DNA of 64,000 nt. Origin: Paraliobacillus quinghaiensis (GTDB taxonomy: Bacteria; Bacillota; Bacilli; Bacillales; Amphibacillaceae). A model generated the notes under the pieces. It ran no database searches and was not told the DNA's origin. It saw nothing but the letters and a program-made list of their open reading frames with translations. This document shows positions 36,200 to 45,379 of this stretch, piece by piece. Each line of letters begins with the position of its first letter. The first letter of the stretch is position 1. Made by a program: the position numbers and the translations under genes. Location of the stretch: the NCBI RefSeq assembly GCF_003426025.1, contig NZ_QJSH01000004.1, positions 169,742-233,741 on the forward strand. Direction: 5' to 3'.

Positions 36200-37345
36200 T
36201 TAGATATTCTGTTTAACTTTTTCAAAGGCTAATCCCTTATCCATCTCAATTATTACTTCCTCATCCGTTTCTTTTTCTCTCGCTGCATGGATCGCATCAA
36301 AACCATCGCTTGTACCAATCTTTCCAATTGCCCATGCTGCAGTACCACGAATAACAGGTCGCGGATCTTCTTTCATTAAACGAATCAATTCATCTACAGC
36401 CGCTTCATCTTTATAATGCGCTAACGCTATAATAGCATTACGTTGAATCGGTTTTTTGCCACGCCAACTTCCTGCCATTGATCCAAATTTCTCTTTAAAT
36501 TCACGGTTTGATACTGACAATAGTGGGATTAATTGTGGTTTAACTAATTCTGGATCAGGCTCGAGTTCTGGATGTAGATGCGTATCTACTTGTTTGTTTC
36601 TTGGACAAACGAGTTGACACGTATCAAAACCATATAGTTGGTTTCCCATCATTTCACGGTAATTATCTGGTAAAAACCCTTTTGTTTGTGTAACAAAAGC
36701 AATACAGTTTTGTGCATTCAATCTACCTGGTGCAACAAGAGCACCGGTCGGACAAGCATCCAGACATTTTGTGCAATCCCCACACCCATCATCTACAGGT
36801 TCATCAGGAGGGAATGGAATATTTGTTATCATCTCACCTAGATAAACATAAGAACCAAATTCAGGGGTAATGATCAACGTATTTTTCCCACTAAAGCCAA
36901 TCCCAGCTCGCTCGGCCACTGCCTTGTCTGACAATTCCCCTGTATCAACCATAGAACGGAATTGAAAGCCTGTTATTTTTGTTGCGATAAAAGTACTTAA
37001 TTTATCTAATTTTTCATTCAACACATCATGATAATCTGTTCCCCATGATGCACGACAAAAATTACCACGGCGCTCACCTTTTTTACTTTTAGGTGGGTTC
37101 TTCATTCGTGAGGGATATGCAACAGCAATTGCCACAATTGATTGGGCATTAGACAATAATAATTCTGGTTGTGTCCGCTCTTCATTTGTCCCTTTTTCAA
37201 ATCCAGACTGGTATCCAGCTTCTTGTTGTAGTTCCAATCGAGATTTCATTTCTGAAAATTCATTAGCAGCAGCAAAACCAATTTTATCAATGCCTATCTC
37301 CTTACTATAAGCAACAATCTCTTCTTTTAATTGTTCATAAGCCAT
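36200..37345 (-). CDS. queG: Epoxyqueuosine reductase QueG
   Basis: QueG reduces epoxyqueuosine to queuosine in tRNA, using cobalamin and two [4Fe-4S] clusters. The 381-residue protein shows the two cluster motifs CGDCTKCLDACPTG (about residues 188-201) and CQLVCPRN (about 245-252), and a C-terminal HEAT-like region (about 300-370). Its length is normal for the family. It is the first of the conserved queG-yhbB-trmL gene run, 24 bases downstream of the ABC-class ATPase gene. Confidence 0.95.
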   Translation of the reverse strand: MAYEQLKEEIVAYSKEIGIDKIGFAAANEFSEMKSRLELQQEAGYQSGFEKGTNEERTQPELLLSNAQSIVAIAVAYPSRMKNPPKSKKGERRGNFCRASWGTDYHDVLNEKLDKLSTFIATKITGFQFRSMVDTGELSDKAVAERAGIGFSGKNTLIITPEFGSYVYLGEMITNIPFPPDEPVDDGCGDCTKCLDACPTGALVAPGRLNAQNCIAFVTQTKGFLPDNYREMMGNQLYGFDTCQLVCPRNKQVDTHLHPELEPDPELVKPQLIPLLSVSNREFKEKFGSMAGSWRGKKPIQRNAIIALAHYKDEAAVDELIRLMKEDPRPVIRGTAAWAIGKIGTSDGFDAIHAAREKETDEEVIIEMDKGLAFEKVKQNI

Positions 37346-37369
37346 TTCTCCCCCACCTTTCTAACGGAT

Positions 37370-39070
37370 TTATTTAACTTTTGCTGTTCGGATTCTATTT
37401 AACGTTGCTGCTATTTCAAAACGCCTTGGTCTAGCTAGTTCTCCTGGATGTTCATTAGGGCGTGTTGCAAATGAAGCAAGACCTACTGTTTCAATTTGCT
37501 TCTCTATTTTATCTAATAATTGTGTGATTGTAAGTTCTTTTTTCAAAATTTGTTTCTGATCCAAATAACGAATAATTTCAGCAATCATATTTGTTTGGGA
37601 ACTGTCGACAAGTTGCTCAAGATAATCCAATTGAATATCAGTTTCACCCATTATTATAGTGGATAATCCTTTTGCTTGCACTTTCGATTTCTTACCTTTA
37701 TAGGTTTGCAAGCTATTTTGTAGGTATACTCGATTTGATACTTTACCAGAAGACTGCTCAATTTCATCCTCGCGATATGCAGGATATTTTGTTGCGATGT
37801 CTTTCGCCTTTTCGGTTACATTAGTAGGTTTATATTGATCCATCATAATTACTTGGTCTGCCACATCAAAATAGTCGCCTGAACCACCCATCACAAATAT
37901 AGTTGACGTATCTAGCTGATCTTGTAACTGTTTAATCTTATCAATAAATGGTGTAATCGGCTCTTTATCTCTAGCAACAAGTTCTTGCATTCGTCGGTCT
38001 CTAATCATAAAGTTTGTTGCACTTGTATCCTCATCAATTAACAATGTTCGTGCTCCCGCTTCAAGTGCTTCTATTATATTGGTGGCCTGTGATGTGCTAC
38101 CACTTGCATTATCAGTCGTGAAGTGTGTTGTATCCTGTTGATGTGGTAAGTGATTGATAAAAGCAGAAATATTCACACCACTCACTTTCCTTCCATCTTC
38201 GGCACGAACTTTTACTGCTGCAGGATCAGTCAAAACATACTCACGTCCATCACCTTTGATGTGATGATAGACACCACGTTCGATTGCTTGTAGTAAAGTA
38301 CTTTTCCCGTGATAACCACCGCCAACAATTAAAGTAATCCCTTTGGGTATAGCCATACCATGAACGGGTTGATCTCGATGTGGTACGTCAATTGAAACGC
38401 AATTAGCAGTCGGACTGTTAAAAGGGACAGCGTTTTTCAATGGACGATTACTGATACCACTTTCTCGGGGGAGAATTGATCCGTCTGCCACAAATGTAAT
38501 CCAGTTATTTTTCTTCATCTCTGATCTTATAGCCTGATGTTGATCCGACAGTTCAGCTACTTCTTCAAGTGCATCATCTTTTATTGAAAAGATTGAATCG
38601 GATAATATTGCTGGTATTGCATCAAAGAACAGCCTTTTCGCTTCTTTTCCATTAATTCGACGACCATTTGCTGGCAAACCAACTGTTAAACAAATGGTTA
38701 CGTGTTCCGGGTCTAACGAAACAGCAGTACGTTCTAGTATTTCTTGACCCGGTGCATCAATAGCAATTAAACCACTTTTCCCAGTTCCTCTTGGTTGAAT
38801 CTTATTTTGAGAAACTGCTTTACCAATAGAGCGTGCTATTCTATCCTCTACATATACTTTTCTATTGCTGTCATTCTTCCATTCTGCTTTGATATTTCGA
38901 TAGGCAGTTGGAATGATAATTCTAATTTTTGAAGGTGCTGCAAATGGATCACCTTGGACATAGTCAACATGCAATTCATAACGATGAAATGAATACCTGC
39001 CTTGAATTGTCTTATAAGATTTATAACTATTTCCATCTATTTGTTGTAACATATCTTGTAATTGTTTCAA
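37370..39070 (-). CDS. Predicted ATPase of the ABC class (COG3044/DUF2813-like)
   Basis: A 566-residue cytoplasmic protein of the stand-alone ABC-class ATPase family. The Walker A is GGGYHGKSTLLQAIERGVY (about residue 250), and the Walker B-like LLIDEDTSATNFM lies near 340. It has no transmembrane segments, so it is not a transporter component. The biological role of the family is unknown. It starts at TTG with an AAGGAGAT site. It lies 24 bases upstream of queG, so co-transcription is likely. Confidence 0.88.
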   Translation of the reverse strand: MKQLQDMLQQIDGNSYKSYKTIQGRYSFHRYELHVDYVQGDPFAAPSKIRIIIPTAYRNIKAEWKNDSNRKVYVEDRIARSIGKAVSQNKIQPRGTGKSGLIAIDAPGQEILERTAVSLDPEHVTICLTVGLPANGRRINGKEAKRLFFDAIPAILSDSIFSIKDDALEEVAELSDQHQAIRSEMKKNNWITFVADGSILPRESGISNRPLKNAVPFNSPTANCVSIDVPHRDQPVHGMAIPKGITLIVGGGYHGKSTLLQAIERGVYHHIKGDGREYVLTDPAAVKVRAEDGRKVSGVNISAFINHLPHQQDTTHFTTDNASGSTSQATNIIEALEAGARTLLIDEDTSATNFMIRDRRMQELVARDKEPITPFIDKIKQLQDQLDTSTIFVMGGSGDYFDVADQVIMMDQYKPTNVTEKAKDIATKYPAYREDEIEQSSGKVSNRVYLQNSLQTYKGKKSKVQAKGLSTIIMGETDIQLDYLEQLVDSSQTNMIAEIIRYLDQKQILKKELTITQLLDKIEKQIETVGLASFATRPNEHPGELARPRRFEIAATLNRIRTAKVK

Positions 39071-39168
39071 TTTAAAATCTCCTTATAGTGCGTGTTCAAA
39101 CATTCGGTACATCTGAAGCAAGCAAATCAAGGTAGCTTCAAGAAAACCAAAAGAATCTGGACATTTAA

Positions 39169-39209
39169 AAACGCAATACTTCGTTGTCATTCAACGAAAT
39201 ACTGCGTTG
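39169..39209 (-). terminator. Terminator after tRNA-Gly
   Basis: On the minus strand AACGCAGTATTTCGTTG pairs with CAACGAAGTATTGCGTT (one mismatch) and ends in TTTTT, 14 bases downstream of the tRNA. Confidence 0.85.
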
Positions 39210-39222
39210 TTCACATATGTTA

Positions 39223-39296
39223 TGGAGCGGGTGAAGGGAATTGAACCCTCGACATCAGCTTGGAAGGCTGAGGTTTTACCACTAAACTACACCCGC
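39223..39296 (-). tRNA. tRNA-Gly(TCC)
   Basis: A complete 74-base cloverleaf with an encoded CCA; the acceptor stem GCGGGTG/CACCCGC is perfect, and the anticodon loop CTTCCAA gives TCC. It is a solitary tRNA gene. Confidence 0.96.
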
Positions 39297-39440
39297 ATTC
39301 TAAAATGTTCTTTTTCTCTAATCCGCGCCCGTAAATACTAAATCTAAACTGTGGTTACACTGTCCCTGCATCTGCTAGGATACTCATAGATGATTTATGC
39401 TTCGGGACAACTCGGAGTATATTCGGTGATGTATCGCTCG

Positions 39441-39481
39441 CCACTAAACTACACCCGCATTCTAAAGTGTTCTTTTTCTCT
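39441..39481 (-). pseudogene. Duplicated 5' fragment of tRNA-Gly(TCC) plus its leader
   Basis: The 41 bases at 39441-39481 repeat 39279-39319 with one mismatch: the first 18 bases of the tRNA (acceptor 5' arm and part of the D-arm) and its 23-base leader. The 121 bases between the copies do not continue the tRNA. This could be the scar of a tRNA-targeting insertion or of a tandem duplication. Confidence 0.8.
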
Positions 39482-39690
39482 GAGTTAACTAAAATATTGG
39501 CTCGAAAGGAGTTGATGTTTTACATTATACTAATCGAACAGGTTGGATGCAACCCCTTTTTGCTAGTTTATGTCGATTTTTTTGATAACATGACGTTATT
39601 TGTTCCACTTTTCTTGATTTACATCTATCTTAGGCTGATTTTATGCATTCAAAGAGTTTATTATGTGCTTGTTTAGCAAAAAAACTAAGG

Positions 39691-40138
39691 CTCTTTTCAT
39701 AAATATTGTTGCTTCTAAATATTCGGACTTGATATAAAAAGTGCAATAACCAGTAACGCAATTTACTATTACTAACCCGCTACTCAAATGAATTTGGCTC
39801 CCTTTCCGTGGGCAGGGCTTTATGATGGGGCGAGTAATCGCAGCCCCACGGCTTCAGCTAACTCGGAGGCAAAAAACCACCTCCGAGTGGATCTTCAGCT
39901 CGCGCTGTTCCCACAGGAGTCTCGTCAATTTCATTTGATACGCTAGATAGGCTAAAAATAGATAACTGGATATCACAATACACAGATATTCCAATACGTT
40001 TTTATCTCTTACTATTTTTTACTTAAAAATTAGTTGAGGCCGTGCCCGTGGAAAGGGAAAGCCTTTGGTGACGTAGCGAGTAACATAATGCGCACTTTAT
40101 ATAAATTGTATCATAAGCAACAATCTTTTAGAAAAAAG
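39691..40138 (-). repeat. R2 dispersed repeat, element c
   Basis: About 448 bases in opposite orientation to elements a and b: it begins with the complement of the right end (GGCTCTTTTCATAAATATTG) and ends with the complement of the left end (CAACAATCTTTTAGAAAA). The core again has CTCCCTTTCCGTGGGC, a CTCGGAGG/CCTCCGAG hairpin and an inverted GTGCCCGTGGAAAGGG block. It fills most of the gap between the tRNA-Gly fragment and the small membrane protein gene. A 69-codon frame starting at 39467 is judged spurious. Confidence 0.8.
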
Positions 40139-40236
40139 CGAAAACTAAAAAAGGATTTATACAATTTATTAGAAAAAACTCTATCAGTTTAATTGTCTAA
40201 ACCTATGGGTATGTTAATTATAAAGGAGTGAATTGG

Positions 40237-40371
40237 ATGATTTGGACAGTTATTAGTATTTTATTATTAATCTGGCTCGTTGGGTTCTTATTTGAGATAG
40301 CTGGTGGACTGGTCCACATTTTATTAGTAATTGCTCTAGTCGTATTTATAGCAAAAATGCTACGAAGTTAA
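40237..40371 (+). CDS. Small hydrophobic membrane protein (lmo0937/DUF5670-like)
   Basis: A 44-residue, almost entirely hydrophobic protein (MIWTVISILLLIWLVGFLFE and onwards, ending AKMLRS) with two short membrane helices separated by a Gly-Gly turn. This matches the lmo0937 family of tiny membrane proteins, some of which respond to general stress. The start is supported by TAAAGGAG nine bases upstream, and a terminator follows. Confidence 0.82.
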   Translation: MIWTVISILLLIWLVGFLFEIAGGLVHILLVIALVVFIAKMLRS

Positions 40372-40407
40372 GTAAAATAGACATCATTTGTTTAAGATTT
40401 ACCTACA

Positions 40408-40438
40408 AAAAAAGTTGTCAGTTAACTGACAACTTTTT
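40408..40438. terminator. Bidirectional terminator
   Basis: A perfect AAAAAAGTTGTCAGT/ACTGACAACTTTTTT inverted repeat lies between the small membrane protein gene and the converging GGDEF gene. Confidence 0.88.
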
Positions 40439-40450
40439 TCATGTTATTAA

Positions 40451-42118
40451 CTATTCACAGATTGTAATAACTGATCTATTTTTCCCCGTATTTTTTGCTT
40501 CGTATAATGCTTCATCCGCATGTTTAATTAATTCTTTCACAGTGAATTGGTTATAACTTGGAACAACTACTCCAATACTTGAACTCATTTCAAAATTAAA
40601 CCCTGCTATATTCCACTGTTTTGCAATGCTCATTTCAATACGGTTAACTACTTGTTTAACATTTTGCAATGATTCAACTTCTGATATCAAAATAACAAAT
40701 TCATCGCCACCCATTCGAGCTACCATATCCATTTCTCGAATTGTACTTTGTAATCTATGTCCAAACTCTTTAATTACTTCATCACCAACATCATGCCCCA
40801 ACTTATCGTTAATTTCCTTGAAATTATCTAAATCTAACATCATAACAGCAAAAGCTTTTTCATTCCGCTCAAATAATGCTAACATTTTTGTTAGATGATC
40901 TTGAAATAAACGACGATTTGGTAAATTTGTTAAATAGTCATGATAAGCATAATTTTTTAGTCTTTCTTCATATCGCTTTCGTACAGTGATGTCACGCCCT
41001 ACAGTAACCATATGTTGAAATTGGCCATTTTTCTTAAAAACTGGTTGACCATTTAATTCAAACCAATACCACTCATTTTGACTGTCTCTGATCCTATATT
41101 CTATAGTAAAAGCAAATTCATCTTCAATTGAATCTACAATTGCTTGACGCAGCAGTGAATGGTCATCCTCGTGAACTAAATCAAGCAATGATTTTCCAAT
41201 AAAATCCTCAGTTGGAAAACCGAGTACATAGGCATGTGAAGGCGATGCATAGATGATATCTGCAGATCTATCTATTAATGCGATTAGATCATAAGAATAC
41301 TCCGTAATAAGCCGGAATTTCTCCTCATTCTCGATTAATTTTTGCTTCACCTTATTCTCCACAGTCATATCTTTTATAATTGCATAAACGCCTTGTACAC
41401 TTCTGTTTAATATAACTGGTGCTAATTTAACTTGTAAAAAAGCATCTTTTAAGAAGTAGGTATTTATTACAGTATTAAAATATGCTGGTTTTCCTTGAAT
41501 TGCTTGATAAAATGCTTTTTTCACCTTGCCCTTATCTTGTTCTGGAATTATATCTAGTATAGAGATCCCTTTTATAAAATTTGCTTTTATTCCTGTTAAC
41601 TTTTCTAATGCATTGTTATCTCTTATTAAGTTACCCTTTAAACCTATATGAAAAATTGCTTCTGGATTATGGATAAATAAAGACTTATAGCGTCGTCTAC
41701 TAATTTTCATTTTCTCTTCTAAATGTTCTCTTTCCCATTCTGCGATCTTTAATTTAGTAATATCGCGCGTTACTGCGACTATTTTGTTTATTACATTATT
41801 ATCCCATAAAGGGGTTAAAGTGGTCTCGCTAACCATTTGCTCGTTCTCATATCTGTGAAAAGTGTCTTGATAGGTAAGTGGTTTTTCACTTACTACTACT
41901 TCACGATATTTATCATACAAAACACTTGTTACATGTGTAGGATTTACACTAGCCAATTCTTCCCCGACGATCTCTGTTGTAAGCCCTAATACTTCTATAG
42001 CTTTTTTATTGATATACTCATAATAAAAGTACTGGCCATCATTACTCACGCGCATCACAAAAACCATATCCTGCATTCCATCTATAACAGATTGATAATA
42101 TAATTCTGCTTTTTCCAT
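40451..42118 (-). CDS. PAS-sensor diguanylate cyclase
   Basis: A 555-residue soluble protein with three PAS-like domains (about 5-125, 140-255 and 265-385) and a C-terminal GGDEF domain (about 390-550). The active-site loop is intact (ARMGGDEFVIL), so it should make cyclic di-GMP from GTP. An RxxD inhibitory site lies five residues before GGDEF (REMD), allowing product feedback. There is no EAL domain. The signals sensed by the PAS domains are unknown. It is monocistronic. Confidence 0.93.
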   Translation of the reverse strand: MEKAELYYQSVIDGMQDMVFVMRVSNDGQYFYYEYINKKAIEVLGLTTEIVGEELASVNPTHVTSVLYDKYREVVVSEKPLTYQDTFHRYENEQMVSETTLTPLWDNNVINKIVAVTRDITKLKIAEWEREHLEEKMKISRRRYKSLFIHNPEAIFHIGLKGNLIRDNNALEKLTGIKANFIKGISILDIIPEQDKGKVKKAFYQAIQGKPAYFNTVINTYFLKDAFLQVKLAPVILNRSVQGVYAIIKDMTVENKVKQKLIENEEKFRLITEYSYDLIALIDRSADIIYASPSHAYVLGFPTEDFIGKSLLDLVHEDDHSLLRQAIVDSIEDEFAFTIEYRIRDSQNEWYWFELNGQPVFKKNGQFQHMVTVGRDITVRKRYEERLKNYAYHDYLTNLPNRRLFQDHLTKMLALFERNEKAFAVMMLDLDNFKEINDKLGHDVGDEVIKEFGHRLQSTIREMDMVARMGGDEFVILISEVESLQNVKQVVNRIEMSIAKQWNIAGFNFEMSSSIGVVVPSYNQFTVKELIKHADEALYEAKNTGKNRSVITICE

Positions 42119-42228
42119 GCGCTTAATCCCCTTTAGATCAATAGTTCTATTTTACCGATTTCACCTATTAAATTATAGCATTAATATTCATATAACTACA
42201 CCTAAAATATCATATTTTCACATAAGAA

Positions 42229-42260
42229 AAGGCCCTTAGTTTAAGAACTAAAGACCTTTA
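42229..42260 (-). terminator. Terminator after the P-type ATPase gene
   Basis: On the minus strand AAAGGTCTTTAGTT pairs imperfectly with AACTAAGGGCCTTTT, just downstream of the ATPase stop codon. Confidence 0.65.
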
Positions 42261-42263
42261 ATA

Positions 42264-44906
42264 TTATTTAGAAATTTTGTGATAGATAACTTTTACTATT
42301 TCCATCATGATAACTGCAGCAATTGCTAATGCAGTTGCAATCACCCATTCGTTCCAACCAAATGTTGCTGGTATATAAAAGATATCACGTGTAAATGGTA
42401 AAATTGTTAGGCTGTATAGCGCGAAACATACAGCTACTGCACCAAGTACATACTTATTACTGAATACCCCTACGCCAAAGATCGTTTGCGTATTAGACCT
42501 TGCAGCAAAGGTTTGTAGTGTTCTTGATAAAATCAAGGTTGTAAATGCCATTGCAACACCCATTTCATCTGAATGCTGTAAACCAATGAAATGTGAAATA
42601 ATTACGGCAATACCAATCATCGTTCCACGTGTAGCAACGGAACGCATTGTCCCACCTGCAAAAATACCCTCATCAACACGTCGAGGTTTACGACTCATCA
42701 CATCTGGTTCAGATTTCTCCATACCAAGCGCAATTGCTGGCAGTGAATCATTTACTAGGTTGATGAACAATAGTTGTAAAGCCGTGAATGGATTAGCCCA
42801 TCCAGCCACTACAGCAAACAATATCGCAATAATCGCACCTAAATTTCCAGCAAATAAATAACTAATGGCTTTTTTAATGTTATCAAAGACAGTACGTCCA
42901 ACACCAACTGCATTTACAATCGAAACAAAATTATCGTCTGTCAAGATCATAGCAGCTGAATCCTTTGCAACATCCGTTCCGCTTCCCATTGCAATACCAA
43001 TATCTGCTTGCTTCAATGCTGGTGCATCGTTAACACCATCCCCAGTCATGGCTGAGATTTGATCTTTTCTTTGCCACGCTTTTACAATCCGAATTTTGTT
43101 TTCAGGAGACACTCGTGCATAAACAGAAATATGTTCTAACTTATCATCAAGTTCTTGTTCGGATAATGCATCTAGTTCCTGGCCAGTTAAAGCAATATCG
43201 TCCTCTTCCATCAAGCCGATTTTACGACCAATTGCTTCTGCAGTTGTTTTATGGTCACCAGTAATCATAACCGTTTTAATGCCTGCTTTTTTGGTCTGTT
43301 CAATTGAACCATATACAGCTTCACGTGGTGGATCCATCATTGCAGTAAGTCCAACTAAAACTATTGAATTTTCATCTTCATATTCTAAAGCTGTTTTATC
43401 TTGATTAAAGCGTTTATAACCAAATGCCAACACACGAAGTGCTTGCTTTGAGTAATCTTCGTTAGCAACGTGTAATTTTTCTTTCCACTCAGCTGTTAAT
43501 TCTTGTTCTTCTCCGTTTACTAGAATATGACTTGCACGGTTGAACATAACGTCAGGTCCACCCTTAGTTAACATCAACCTTTCACCTTTAATAGTATAAA
43601 GTGTAGACATCAACTTACGGTCTGAATCAAATGGTAACTCCGCAATTCTTTTATGTGTCTCACGCAATTCATGATAATCTTGATTATTATCATTTGAAAA
43701 ATTAATTAGCGCAACCTCAGTAGGATCACCAACTTCTTTTCCATCATTATTGATATAAGAATCATTACATAACACTGATATATTAACTAAAAGACGCTCT
43801 GATTCACTCCAATTTTCAGGACTTTCAGGTAAATGCTCTTGCTCACCTTCTGGAACGAAGTAATCTGTAACTGTCATTTTATTTTGTGTTAATGTGCCTG
43901 TTTTGTCGGTACAAATAACACTAGTTGAACCAAGCGTCTCAACAGCAGGCAGCTTTCGAATAATAGCATGTTGCTTTGCCATTTTGTTCGTCCCAACAGA
44001 TAATACAATGGTTACAATTGATTGTAACGCTTCAGGAATGGCTGCAACTGCTACAGCAACAGCAAACATTAATGCATTAAGAATTTCCGTTGTAACATCG
44101 ACTTCCGCATCTCCAAGCCAAATACGTGCGGCTTGCACTGCGAAGATAACAACCGATAGTAGCAATATACCGAACCCTAATTTTTTACTGAACGCATCTA
44201 ATTTTCGTTGCAGTGGTGTTTGTTTTTCTTGAGCTGTTGACAGCAAGTTTGCTATCTTACCAATCTCAGTATTTTCCCCAGTGCCCGTAACAACAAAAGT
44301 TGCACGTCCATATACAACAAGGGAGCTACTAAATACCATGTTAATTCGATCACCTAGTGCGGCTTCTTCCTCAATAACATCTGTCATTTTCTCTACAGCT
44401 TCTGATTCTCCAGTAAGCATTCCTTCATTTACTTTTAATGATCCACTTTCTAAAATACGACCATCCGCTGGAACAAAGTCACCAGCTTCTAAGTATACGA
44501 TATCTCCTTGTGCCAACTCTTTTGCAGGAATCGTTTGCTTTGTACCATTACGCAACACTTTGGCTTCAGGAGCAGACATATCTCGAAGTGCATCTAATGA
44601 ACTTTCTGCTTTTTTCGTTTGCACAACACTAATTATTGCATTCATAATTAATACAATTACAATAACAATAGTCTCAACAATTTCACCTAAAATTAACTGC
44701 ACACCAGCAGCAATTAATAAGACAATTACCATTGCGTCTTTAAAGGTTTCTAAAAATAATTTCCAAGTTGGAACTTTTTCCTTATCTTCAAATTCATTAT
44801 AGCCATCTCGTTCAATCCGTTTTCTTACTTCCTCAGTTGACAGCCCTTTTTCAGTTGCTTCAATTTCTTTTAGAACATCAGCCTTACTTTTACGATAAAA
44901 CTCCAT
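42264..44906 (-). CDS. P2-type cation-exporting ATPase (Mn2+/Ca2+, YoaB/MgtA-like)
   Basis: An 880-residue P-type ATPase with about ten transmembrane helices. The phosphorylation motif CTDKTGTLTQNK, the TGES actuator motif (MLTGESEAV), KGGPDVMF and the hinge TGDGVNDAP are intact. The helix-4 metal motif is VAAIPEALQ rather than the SERCA-like PEGLP, as in bacterial YoaB/MgtA exporters. A yybP-ykoY riboswitch upstream points to manganese export, although calcium is also possible. The ATG at 44906 (MEFYRKSKADV) is chosen after AAGGAG; the frame extends to 44987 without a start signal. Confidence 0.92.
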   Translation of the reverse strand: MEFYRKSKADVLKEIEATEKGLSTEEVRKRIERDGYNEFEDKEKVPTWKLFLETFKDAMVIVLLIAAGVQLILGEIVETIVIVIVLIMNAIISVVQTKKAESSLDALRDMSAPEAKVLRNGTKQTIPAKELAQGDIVYLEAGDFVPADGRILESGSLKVNEGMLTGESEAVEKMTDVIEEEAALGDRINMVFSSSLVVYGRATFVVTGTGENTEIGKIANLLSTAQEKQTPLQRKLDAFSKKLGFGILLLSVVIFAVQAARIWLGDAEVDVTTEILNALMFAVAVAVAAIPEALQSIVTIVLSVGTNKMAKQHAIIRKLPAVETLGSTSVICTDKTGTLTQNKMTVTDYFVPEGEQEHLPESPENWSESERLLVNISVLCNDSYINNDGKEVGDPTEVALINFSNDNNQDYHELRETHKRIAELPFDSDRKLMSTLYTIKGERLMLTKGGPDVMFNRASHILVNGEEQELTAEWKEKLHVANEDYSKQALRVLAFGYKRFNQDKTALEYEDENSIVLVGLTAMMDPPREAVYGSIEQTKKAGIKTVMITGDHKTTAEAIGRKIGLMEEDDIALTGQELDALSEQELDDKLEHISVYARVSPENKIRIVKAWQRKDQISAMTGDGVNDAPALKQADIGIAMGSGTDVAKDSAAMILTDDNFVSIVNAVGVGRTVFDNIKKAISYLFAGNLGAIIAILFAVVAGWANPFTALQLLFINLVNDSLPAIALGMEKSEPDVMSRKPRRVDEGIFAGGTMRSVATRGTMIGIAVIISHFIGLQHSDEMGVAMAFTTLILSRTLQTFAARSNTQTIFGVGVFSNKYVLGAVAVCFALYSLTILPFTRDIFYIPATFGWNEWVIATALAIAAVIMMEIVKVIYHKISK

Positions 44907-45048
44907 TCTTTTCACCATCTCCTTCAGGTCAGCTAGCTTAGTTAAGCAAATGCAATTTAACATAGAAATATTGTAGCAATGCAGCATTATTACATATAAT
45001 AATTAGTCATTTCTTTATAGTTTAGACAAAAATCGCTGTTTAAACCAT

Positions 45049-45097
45049 AAAAAAAGACCTTTACCGTTTGAAAGCACACTCAAACGGTAAAGGTCTT
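45049..45097 (-). terminator. Riboswitch-controlled terminator (expression platform)
   Basis: On the minus strand GACCTTTACCGTTTGA pairs with TCAAACGGTAAAGGTC and is followed by TTTTTTT. The 5' arm overlaps the last aptamer strand, so folding of the aptamer and of the terminator exclude each other. Confidence 0.9.
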
Positions 45098-45180
45098 GCT
45101 AACAACGTCGGTTGCCAATTATGCCGGAGATTATTCTCGTAATGACGACATAATTGTAGCAGCTACTCCCCTTTAATATT
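45085..45180 (-). promoter_or_regulatory. yybP-ykoY (manganese) riboswitch aptamer
   Basis: On the minus strand the conserved elements occur in order: AAAGGGGAGTAGC (P1 and L1 region), CATTACGAG, CTCCGGC, GGCAACCGACGTTG and AGACCTTT. These are the hallmark blocks of the yybP-ykoY family, which senses Mn2+ through L1 and L3. It lies in the leader of the P-type ATPase gene and overlaps a terminator. Mn2+ binding should therefore allow read-through and export of the metal. Confidence 0.93.
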
Positions 45181-45186
45181 GAATTC

Positions 45187-45215
45187 ATCATACGACTAAT
45201 CACTTTTTTTGTCAA
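45187..45215 (-). promoter_or_regulatory. SigA promoter of the riboswitch-ATPase transcript
   Basis: On the minus strand TTGACA (45210-45215) and TATGAT (45187-45192) have a 17-base spacer, with the start point expected near 45180, right at the 5' edge of the aptamer. Confidence 0.85.
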
Positions 45216-45379
45216 GTTAAATTATGGTATTCAAAATATACTTTACTATTTATAAATACTTTTAATATACTCAGTTATCCCTTATAATGAAAAATGTCTA
45301 AGGAAAAGATTTCAAAAGTAGTTTATATCCTAGATACTTATTGATCTTACATCCAAAAAAAACAGGAGTTGAACATAAA

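Noticed and set aside
39467..39676. 69-codon hydrophobic frame on the plus strand
   Set aside because: It begins within the duplicated tRNA-Gly leader, its only ribosome-like site is too close to an internal ATG, and it is unlike any known protein.
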